Shown here in pieces: positions 5,722 to 10,845 of a stretch of 14,617 nucleotides of DNA. Made by a program: the position numbers and the translations under genes. The notes below the pieces were generated by a model that saw only the letters and a list, made by a program, of their open reading frames with translations, was not told the origin of the DNA and did not search any database. This DNA is from Candidatus Saccharibacteria bacterium UBA1235 (GTDB taxonomy: Bacteria > Patescibacteriota > Saccharimonadia > Saccharimonadales > Saccharimonadaceae): positions 11,104 to 25,720 of the forward strand of contig DBWP01000002.1 in NCBI GenBank assembly GCA_002309075.1, written 5' to 3'. Within the stretch, counting starts at the first letter, position 1, and the number at the start of each line of letters is the position of its first letter.

Positions 5722-6840
5722 ATGGATATATTTTTAGGTGTGATGGGGGTAATAATAATTCTGCTTTTAGTGGTTTTGATCGTTAAAAAACCAGCTGGCC
5801 AGGAAAAATCGGCTGATTTTAAGGCGATGGAAGAGCGTTTGATTCGGGTCGAGGGAGAAGTTTCGAAAATTAATCCTGCGATTGACCGAAATTTCCGCGA
5901 AAATCGTAAAGAAATTGCGGAAAATTTGGAGCGAATGCAGACGGGCAACGAAAAGAAGCTAGAACAAATGCGCGAAACAGTGGATGAGAAGTTGAAAGCT
6001 TCAGTTGAAAAAAGGTTTAATGAAAGCTTTAAAACAATTTCAACGCAACTTAATCAAGTTTCACAAGGTCTTGGCGAAATGAAGTCGATGGCGACGGAAG
6101 TCGGAAATTTGAAGAAAGTGATGGAAGGTGTAAAAACGCGAGGGATTTATGGCGAAGTCCAGCTTGGGGCGATTATTGAAGATATTTTAAATAAAACTCA
6201 GTATGAAGAAAACATTATAACTAAAGATGGCTCGAATGATCGTGTTGAATTTGCGGTAAAAATGCCGGGGAAAGAGGAGAATGTATTTTTGCCGATCGAT
6301 TCGAAGTTCCCGGTCGAGAATTATTCTAGACTAATTGCGGCTTATGATAATGGAGAGAAAGCGGAGATTGCTACCTATCAGAAGGCGCTTGCGAACGACG
6401 TAAAGGAACAGGCTAAAAAGATTTCGACAAAATATATTGATCCGCCGAAAACGACTGATTTTGGAATTATGTTTGTGCCGACAGAGTCTTTGTATGCGGA
6501 AATCATCCGAATTCCGGGACTTTCTGATGAAATTCGGCAAAAATATAATATTACAATCGCGTCGCCTTCGACGCTTCCAGTGATGCTCTCTGGGCTTTTG
6601 ATGGGCTTTAGGACGGTTGCGATTGAAAAACGTTCGGCAGAAGTCTGGCAAAAACTCGGAGCAATTAAGACGCAGTTTGGAAAATTCGGTGACCTTCTTG
6701 AAGGCGTACAGAAAAAACTTCAAGAGTCGGCTAATAAAATTGAGTCAGCAAAAACTTCTTCGCGTCAGATCGAAAGACAACTTAAGGATGTTGAAGAATT
6801 GCCAGAGGCCGAATCAACTAAACTAATTGGCGAGATTTAA
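5722..6840 (+). CDS. rmuC: RmuC family protein (DNA recombination / inversion limiting)
   Basis: The 372-residue protein has an N-terminal membrane anchor (about residues 3-22), a long charged coiled coil (about 27-130) and the RmuC domain (about 135-340). Family signatures are G-I-Y-G-E-V-Q-L-G-A-I-I-E, L-P-I-D-S-K-F-P-V-E-N-Y and F-G-I-M-F-V-P-T-E-S-L-Y-A-E-I. The domain belongs to the PD-(D/E)XK nuclease-like fold and in E. coli limits inversions at short inverted repeats; the exact activity here is inferred. Length is somewhat shorter than in E. coli. The start codon sits 6 bases after an extended -10, so it is probably translated from a leaderless mRNA. The stop overlaps the convergent lepB stop by 4 bases. 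Confidence 0.95.
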   Translation: MDIFLGVMGVIIILLLVVLIVKKPAGQEKSADFKAMEERLIRVEGEVSKINPAIDRNFRENRKEIAENLERMQTGNEKKLEQMRETVDEKLKASVEKRFNESFKTISTQLNQVSQGLGEMKSMATEVGNLKKVMEGVKTRGIYGEVQLGAIIEDILNKTQYEENIITKDGSNDRVEFAVKMPGKEENVFLPIDSKFPVENYSRLIAAYDNGEKAEIATYQKALANDVKEQAKKISTKYIDPPKTTDFGIMFVPTESLYAEIIRIPGLSDEIRQKYNITIASPSTLPVMLSGLLMGFRTVAIEKRSAEVWQKLGAIKTQFGKFGDLLEGVQKKLQESANKIESAKTSSRQIERQLKDVEELPEAESTKLIGEI

Positions 6841-7505
6841 AACCCACGAATTTTATCGAATGGGAAGATTCTGACGGAAACCGGGCCGATAATGCGGCAA
6901 AATGGGATTGTACCAAGACCATTTCGGGAATCCCAAGAATTCGAGCCTTCGCGATTATCGCCAGAGACAAATAATTCGCCGGTTGGGACAACCATATCGA
7001 CTTCGCCAGAGGTGTAATTTTTTGGTCCATCAGTATCAGATTTGCGCCAAATTGTGTCATAGATAAATCCGTCCGGATTTTCATCATTATAAATTGTCAT
7101 AACGCCATCTTTGACAACAACACGTTCGCCAGGAAAAGCAATTACGCGTTTAATAATATATTGGTCTTTGACGTTCCCTGGAACAGTACAAGTCATCGGG
7201 TTATTAACGCCGGCGCTTTTATAAGCAGCCACAGCTTCTTCATCTTCATTCACAAAAACAATGATTTGTCCGCGCTCTGGAATATATTCTTGACCCAAAA
7301 AATGTGCCCAAGAAACCGCAGCGCGATTAACGATTACGCGATCGTCATGGTGGAGCGTGTTTTCCATGCTAACTCCAACAACATTATAAGAACGGTAAAC
7401 ATAAGTATTTAAAAATAGTGTACCAAGTACAATTATCGCAATAAAACTAACTAAATTTAAAGAGTCCTTAAGGATAGGATGTTTTTCAAAAAATTTTGTT
7501 TTCAT
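6837..7505 (-). CDS. lepB: Type I signal peptidase
   Basis: This 222-residue membrane protease removes signal peptides from exported proteins, such as the secreted protein at the right end of this window. One N-terminal membrane segment (about residues 17-34) is followed by the catalytic Ser (about 46) in G-V-S-M-E-N-T-L, the general-base Lys (about 119) in I-I-K-R-V-I-A-F-P-G-E and the C-terminal box G-D-N-R-E-G-S-N-S-W-D-S-R. All catalytic parts are intact and the size suits a Gram-positive-type SipS-like enzyme with a single anchor. The start codon is 6 bases after TGA-TATAAT, with no Shine-Dalgarno site, so the mRNA is likely leaderless. It converges on rmuC and diverges from an unrecognised membrane protein gene 54 bases away. 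Confidence 0.96.
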   Translation of the reverse strand: MKTKFFEKHPILKDSLNLVSFIAIIVLGTLFLNTYVYRSYNVVGVSMENTLHHDDRVIVNRAAVSWAHFLGQEYIPERGQIIVFVNEDEEAVAAYKSAGVNNPMTCTVPGNVKDQYIIKRVIAFPGERVVVKDGVMTIYNDENPDGFIYDTIWRKSDTDGPKNYTSGEVDMVVPTGELFVSGDNREGSNSWDSRNGLGTIPFCRIIGPVSVRIFPFDKIRGF

Positions 7506-7511
7506 TTTATG

Positions 7512-7553
7512 ATTATATCACTTTTTAAGCTTATTTAAAAAATCTGCTATAAT
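7512..7553. promoter_or_regulatory. Divergent leaderless promoters, lepB and membrane protein
   Basis: Minus strand: TGA-TATAAT (-10 at 7517-7512), 6 bases before the lepB ATG. Plus strand: TGC-TATAAT (-10 at 7548-7553), 6 bases before the ATG at 7560. Between them lies a 7-base inverted repeat TTTTTAA / TTAAAAA (7522-7528 and 7535-7541), which covers both weak -35 positions. The layout is nearly symmetric, as at trpS and tRNA-Ala. Confidence 0.7.
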
Positions 7554-7559
7554 ATATAT

Positions 7560-8342
7560 ATGACAGATTTTGTACTAGCGAGAAAGTCTCGTAATATTGC
7601 GTCGAACTTGGTGCATATTTTTCTTAATATTCTTTTGGGGCTTGGCGCGGTTTTAATTACTGTTTTTTCAGGTAGCCCACTCCTCGGTATTTTATTAGTT
7701 TTGATGTCGAAATGGCGAGTTTTCGCAGTTAGAAGTCGGTATCTTCTTTTGAATTTGAAGTCGAATTTGGTTGATATAATTGTCGGTATTAGCGTAGTTC
7801 TTTTGTCTTATTATTCAGGAACGGCTTTGCTTCCGGTGCATTTTATTCTAATGGCGTTCTATACGATTTGGCTTCTGATTATAAAGCCGCGCTCGAGCGA
7901 ATCTGCGGCGCTAGTTCAATCTCTAGTCGCAGTGTTTCTTGGGGTTACTACGGGTACATTTCTAGCCGCTAATACTTCATCGATTATTGCGGTTCTAGTC
8001 GCGTTCCTCGTAGGTTATGCTGCAAGCCGCCACGTTCTTGTTCAGATTAACGACAAAAACTTTATCCTAACAACTTTGGTGTGCGGAATGATTTTTGCAG
8101 AGGTAGCTTGGCTTGGTGACTCCTGGTCGATTGTTTATACTTTTGGTAATTCCGGCATTCGTTTGCCGCAAGAGGCGATTATTTTGACGATTTTCGCCTT
8201 CGTCTATAATTATGCCCGTCAGACTATGGTGCGCCGTCAAGATGATTTTCGCTTTAAGGATATTCTTGCCCCGGTGCTTTTTGGCTTAACGCTGATTGCG
8301 ATTATCGTGTTGTTTTTTAGCGATCCAATCTTTAATATTTAG
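7560..8342 (+). CDS. Unrecognised multi-pass membrane protein
   Basis: I do not recognise this 260-residue protein. It is very hydrophobic, with about eight likely membrane segments spread over residues 15-258, among them L-G-A-V-L-I-T-V-F-S-G, I-V-G-I-S-V-V-L-L-S-Y-Y-S-G, L-V-A-V-F-L-G-V-T-T-G-T and I-A-I-I-V-L-F-F. The N-terminus is basic (A-R-K-S-R-N), and short basic loops (K-W-R-V-F-A-V-R-S-R, R-Q-T-M-V-R-R-Q-D-D-F-R-F-K) suggest a cytoplasmic side. No transporter or enzyme motif is visible. It is a single gene with a likely leaderless mRNA, divergent from lepB and overlapping the end of prmC by 11 bases on the other strand. A conserved lineage-specific membrane protein is the most that can be said. 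Confidence 0.85.
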   Translation: MTDFVLARKSRNIASNLVHIFLNILLGLGAVLITVFSGSPLLGILLVLMSKWRVFAVRSRYLLLNLKSNLVDIIVGISVVLLSYYSGTALLPVHFILMAFYTIWLLIIKPRSSESAALVQSLVAVFLGVTTGTFLAANTSSIIAVLVAFLVGYAASRHVLVQINDKNFILTTLVCGMIFAEVAWLGDSWSIVYTFGNSGIRLPQEAIILTIFAFVYNYARQTMVRRQDDFRFKDILAPVLFGLTLIAIIVLFFSDPIFNI

Positions 8343-8964
8343 TAAAAAGCAAACAGAAGCCGCGAGTTTCAAGAAGATGGTATTTTTCGTGTGCATAGTC
8401 AATAATAGCTTCATGTTGACAAGGATCAGCCTCTAAAACAAGATATTTTGAGTTTGCTGTATCTATCAGTTCTTTAATCAGGGCGAGGCCATGATCCTCG
8501 GCATAAAGGGCAAGAGAAGGCTCTTTTTCGAGGGATTTTTTATCTAGCCAATCCCAGCTTTCATCGACGTAGGGAAGATTAGCAACGATCAAATCGGGGG
8601 AGATATTGACTTTTTCGAGCAAGTGTGATATAATAAAAGGTATAGGGGTGCCGAATTTTGCGGCATTTTTTTTAGCTATAGAAATAGCTTTCTCTGAAAT
8701 ATCGGATGCATAAACCTCTGCCTCTGGGAGTTCTTTTTTTAAGGTAATAGCGATGCAGCCTGATCCAGTCCCGACATCAAGAATAACAGGTTTTTCTGGC
8801 AGGACTCTAGGACTAGGCTTAACTCCTGGAAGATAGGCTTTTCCGGCGAGATTTAAGATAATATCGATAATCTGCTCAGTTTCTGGGCGCGGAATTAGGA
8901 CGTCTTTAGAGATAATGAAATCACGCCCATAAAAATCTTGACTAGTTGGATAATTCTCGCTCAT
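8332..8964 (-). CDS. prmC: Release factor glutamine methyltransferase, short form
   Basis: This S-adenosylmethionine-dependent enzyme should methylate the Gln of the GGQ motif in release factors; prfA lies directly upstream. The 210 residues start just before the conserved F-Y-G-R-D-F-I-I-S-K-D-V-L-I-P-R-P-E-T-E segment (11-30), followed by SAM motif I V-G-T-G-S-G (64-69), an acidic Asp88 and the substrate motif N-L-P-Y (129-132). Usual PrmC/HemK proteins have about 280 residues with an N-terminal helical domain that grips the release factor; that domain is absent here. The family NPPY reads NLPY. The start codon overlaps the prfA end by 23 bases, which confirms the start region and couples the two genes. 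It converges with the membrane protein gene, overlapping by 11 bases. Confidence 0.9.
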   Translation of the reverse strand: MSENYPTSQDFYGRDFIISKDVLIPRPETEQIIDIILNLAGKAYLPGVKPSPRVLPEKPVILDVGTGSGCIAITLKKELPEAEVYASDISEKAISIAKKNAAKFGTPIPFIISHLLEKVNISPDLIVANLPYVDESWDWLDKKSLEKEPSLALYAEDHGLALIKELIDTANSKYLVLEADPCQHEAIIDYAHEKYHLLETRGFCLLFTKY

Positions 8965-9979
8965 TTTTAATCAATTCAGAGATTAAATCGTCAATATCAC
9001 CATCCATGGCGGCCGGAATATTGCTGCGCGAGTAATGAATGCGGTGATCAGTAATGCGGTCTTGAGGAAAATTATAAGTGCGGATTTTTTCGGAACGATC
9101 GCCAGTGCCAATAAGAGATTTTCGCGCTTCAGAAGCGTTTTTCATTTCTTCGGCTTTTTTGCGTTCTAAGAGGCGAGAACGAAGAATATTCATCGCTTTA
9201 ACGCGGTTTTGTTGCTGAGAGCGTTCATCCTGCATCGCGACGACGATGCCAGTAGGTAAATGGGTAATGCGAACGGCAGAATCGGTCGTGTTGACGCCTT
9301 GACCGCCATGACCACCAGAACGATAAATATCAATACGAAGGTCTTCTGGGTTAATTTCGAGATCTTCTTCGGCAGCTTCTGGGAGAACAGCGACGGTTGC
9401 AGTTGAGGTATGGATGCGGCCCTGAGACTCGGTTACAGGGACACGCTGGACACGATGTACACCGCCCTCGAATTTTAGAAGGCCATAGGCGTTATCGCCA
9501 GAGAGTTTAAAAATAACCTCTTTCATGCCGCCAGCCTCATTTTCATTTTCAGACATTAGTTCAAATTTAAGGTCATGCGCCTCGGCGTATTTCATATACA
9601 TACGATAAAGTTCACCCGCAAAAAGCGAGGCTTCGTCGCCGCCAGCACCAGCTCGGATTTCGATAATAGCTGGCTTATCATCCTCAGGGTTTCTTGGAAT
9701 TAAGAGCTCTTCCAGTTTTTCTTTTAGAGCCGGGAGCTCAGTTTTAATGCTTTCGATATCTCCGCGAGCGATTTCGCCAAGTTCTGGATCGGAAAGTAGG
9801 GCCTCGGCTTCGACGAGATTTTCTTCGGATTTTTTAATCTTTTCAGCAAGTTCGACGATTTCGCGAAGAACTGCTGCGCGCTTGCTTTTTGTGGCAAAAT
9901 CAGGGTCAGAATAAGCGTTTGGATTTGCTAAAAAATCCTCAATCGTTTTAAGTTCGTCTTTATATTTTTCAATTTCCAT
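8942..9979 (-). CDS. prfA: Peptide chain release factor 1
   Basis: The 345-residue protein terminates translation at UAA and UAG. It has an N-terminal helical part, the PCRF domain with R-A-G-A-G-G-D-E-A-S-L-F-A (109-121), the stop-codon tripeptide P-V-T (181-183, the PxT form of RF1, not the SPF of RF2) and the G-G-Q motif (225-227) that triggers peptide release. The ATG at 9979 is chosen over one 18 bases upstream: that one lies within the promoter, and 9979 is exactly 6 bases after TGG-TATAAT, giving a normal family N-terminus (M-E-I-E-K-Y-K-D-E-L) and probably a leaderless mRNA. It is followed by prmC with a 23-base overlap. Stops in this window include UAA and UAG, which RF1 reads, and one UGA. 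Confidence 0.96.
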   Translation of the reverse strand: MEIEKYKDELKTIEDFLANPNAYSDPDFATKSKRAAVLREIVELAEKIKKSEENLVEAEALLSDPELGEIARGDIESIKTELPALKEKLEELLIPRNPEDDKPAIIEIRAGAGGDEASLFAGELYRMYMKYAEAHDLKFELMSENENEAGGMKEVIFKLSGDNAYGLLKFEGGVHRVQRVPVTESQGRIHTSTATVAVLPEAAEEDLEINPEDLRIDIYRSGGHGGQGVNTTDSAVRITHLPTGIVVAMQDERSQQQNRVKAMNILRSRLLERKKAEEMKNASEARKSLIGTGDRSEKIRTYNFPQDRITDHRIHYSRSNIPAAMDGDIDDLISELIKNERELSN

Positions 9980-9985
9980 GATACA

Positions 9986-9994
9986 ATTATACCA
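9986..9994 (-). promoter_or_regulatory. Extended -10 of prfA
   Basis: TGG-TATAAT on the minus strand (-10 at 9991-9986), 6 bases before the prfA ATG. On the other strand, TATACC (9988-9993) lies 9 bases before tRNA-Val and may be its weaker -10, so the two divergent promoters overlap. Confidence 0.7.
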
Positions 9995-10002
9995 CACCTT
10001 TT

Positions 10003-10079
10003 GGGGATTTAGCTCAGCTGGCTAGAGCGTACGATTCACATTCGTAAGGTCATAGGTTCAAGCCCTATAATCCCCACCA
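10003..10079 (+). tRNA. tRNA-Val(CAC)
   Basis: A complete 77-base tRNA with encoded CCA. Acceptor GGGGATT/AATCCCC, D-stem GCTC/GAGC with a normal G18-G19 loop, anticodon stem TACGA/TCGTA around TTCACAT (anticodon CAC, reading GUG), T-stem ATAGG/CCTAT with a TTCAAGC loop. Discriminator A. Confidence 0.95.
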
Positions 10080-10097
10080 TTCCGAATATTGTAAATC

Positions 10098-10130
10098 AAA
10101 AAAACACCGCCCACGAATGTGAGCGGTTTT
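10098..10130. terminator. Bidirectional terminator
   Basis: A hairpin with arms CCGC-C-CAC and GTG-A-GCGG (10107-10114 and 10119-10126, one mismatch) around a GAAT loop, with seven A on the left (10098-10104) and TTTT on the right. It can end tRNA-Val on the plus strand and the 119-residue protein gene on the minus strand. Confidence 0.8.
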
Positions 10131-10141
10131 GGGTTGTTAGG

Positions 10142-10501
10142 CTAGTTGATGTTGCAACTATTTAAGAGATCTTCGAGATCGAGGATGGTGGAGCCGTCTT
10201 CTGATATGCTTACCTCTCTGTTGAGAAGTTGTTTACAGATATTTTCGACTCTCTTTCGTGTTACTCTACCAATGCCTCTGTCGTAATGGAGATACCTTCT
10301 AAAACGACCGCCCACTTCATATTTTCCATAGACCCCATCGTCGAACGAGATTCCTAAGAAAATTTTTGCTGGATCGGCAATAATGAAAGATCCGTTTCCA
10401 CCATGCACGGCATTTTTGGGTACTGCACCACCCTTTATGCCCTGTACTAATTCGAGGTTGCCCCCCGGAATGTAACTGTAGCCCGTAATGATACCACGCA
10501 T
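10142..10501 (-). CDS. Unrecognised 119-residue protein divergent from nrdD
   Basis: I do not recognise this protein. It is soluble, glycine-rich in its first 80 residues, with likely beta strands (G-S-F-I-I-A-D, I-F-L-G-I-S-F-D-D-G-V-Y-G-K-Y-E-V) and a basic patch (G-G-R-F-R-R-Y-L, R-V-T-R-K-R-V-E-N-I); the last 35 residues look helical and acidic. It begins Met-Arg-Gly-Ile-Ile-Thr-Gly-Tyr, which resembles the Ile-Thr-Gly-Tyr of class III reductase glycyl-radical sites that is missing from the neighbouring NrdD; in known reductases that site is C-terminal, so the likeness may be chance. Expression looks strong and unlike its neighbours: a full-consensus promoter, a leader of about 48 bases and a GGGGGTGAT ribosome site about 4 bases before the ATG. 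A bidirectional terminator follows. Confidence 0.7.
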   Translation of the reverse strand: MRGIITGYSYIPGGNLELVQGIKGGAVPKNAVHGGNGSFIIADPAKIFLGISFDDGVYGKYEVGGRFRRYLHYDRGIGRVTRKRVENICKQLLNREVSISEDGSTILDLEDLLNSCNIN

Positions 10502-10555
10502 TACATCACCCCCCTTTATATAAAAAGTGCTACTGGAAAATAACCAATTCTTTTA

Positions 10556-10584
10556 ATTATAGCACACATTTCTATTTTTGTCAA
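10556..10584 (-). promoter_or_regulatory. Consensus promoter of the 119-residue protein gene
   Basis: On the minus strand, TTGACA (10584-10579), a 17-base spacer and TATAAT (10561-10556) preceded by TGC: a perfect -35 and -10 plus extended -10. It is the only promoter here with both hexamers perfect. The predicted start near 10549 leaves a leader of about 48 bases. Confidence 0.85.
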
Positions 10585-10619
10585 TAGTCATTATGCTTTT
10601 CCCAATAAAAAAATCAAAC

Positions 10620-10678
10620 ACCTCTTTATAATCTGTTAAAATCTGGTTAATCAAGCCCCACCAGAGGTTATTTTTTTA
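10620..10678 (+). other. Possible hairpin with T tract, function unclear
   Basis: ACCTCT (10620-10625) can pair with AGAGGT (10663-10668); an alternative inner stem is TCTGG (10642-10646) with CCAGA (10661-10665). TTATTTTTTT follows. A TATAAT at 10627-10632 lacks a -35. It could be the end of a small RNA or an insulating terminator before the nrdD promoter; the evidence is weak. Confidence 0.25.
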
Positions 10679-10701
10679 TACATTTTTAAGCATAAAAAGT
10701 C

Positions 10702-10730
10702 TTGAAAAACTAGATGTGGTGGTGTATTAT
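10702..10730 (+). promoter_or_regulatory. Promoter of nrdD
   Basis: TTGAAA (10702-10707), a 17-base spacer and TATTAT (10725-10730), each five of six against consensus. The start near 10737 leaves a leader of about 107 bases, unlike the leaderless genes nearby. Confidence 0.65.
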
Positions 10731-10755
10731 AGATGTAAGACACTAAATGTAGGGT
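10707..10755 (+). promoter_or_regulatory. Candidate NrdR operator pair
   Basis: Two 16-base sites, AAACTAGATGTGGTGG (10707-10722) and ACACTAAATGTAGGGT (10740-10755), match the known NrdR box (ACACTATATATAGTGT-like) at about 11 and 13 of 16 positions. Their starts are 33 bases apart, about three helical turns, as usual for NrdR pairs. The first fills the promoter spacer and the second lies just past the start point, a normal repressor arrangement. The match is by eye; no nrdR gene is in the window. Confidence 0.45.
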
Positions 10756-10813
10756 GCTAAAAATAGCATTACCACCTAGTTGCCCGAAAAATAGGTCATG
10801 AAAACTAACACTG

Positions 10814-10845
10814 ATTGAAATACGTTGAAGGAGGTATATTTCAAT
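10814..10845 (+). promoter_or_regulatory. Start-codon hairpin in the nrdD leader
   Basis: ATTGAAATA (10814-10822) and TATTTCAAT (10837-10845) form a perfect 9-bp stem. The Shine-Dalgarno AAGGAGG lies in the 14-base loop, and the first two bases of the nrdD AUG are in the 3' arm. The stem could slow initiation or make it respond to temperature or a bound factor. Confidence 0.55.

Larger units (their letters stand above)
10502..10843. other. 342-base intergenic region, 119-residue protein gene / nrdD
   Basis: From left to right it holds the leader, ribosome site and consensus promoter of the minus-strand gene (to 10584), an AT-rich stretch with a possible hairpin and T tract (10620-10680), the nrdD promoter with two candidate NrdR sites (10702-10755), and the nrdD leader of about 107 bases ending in a start-codon hairpin. 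No small open reading frame in it looks real. It is the longest non-coding stretch in the window. Confidence 0.7.

Noticed and set aside
9980..9997. Upstream ATG at 9997 as the prfA start
   Set aside because: It overlaps the -10 region (TATAAT at 9991-9986) and would lie outside the transcript; it adds six residues not typical of RF1.
10003..10079. tRNA-His call from CAC in the anticodon loop
   Set aside because: The anticodon itself is CAC, which reads GUG (Val). His would need GTG in the anticodon.
10737..10843. A known riboswitch (such as cobalamin) in the nrdD leader
   Set aside because: The leader has only a weak TGCTA/TAGCA hairpin and the start-codon stem; no conserved riboswitch core was recognised.
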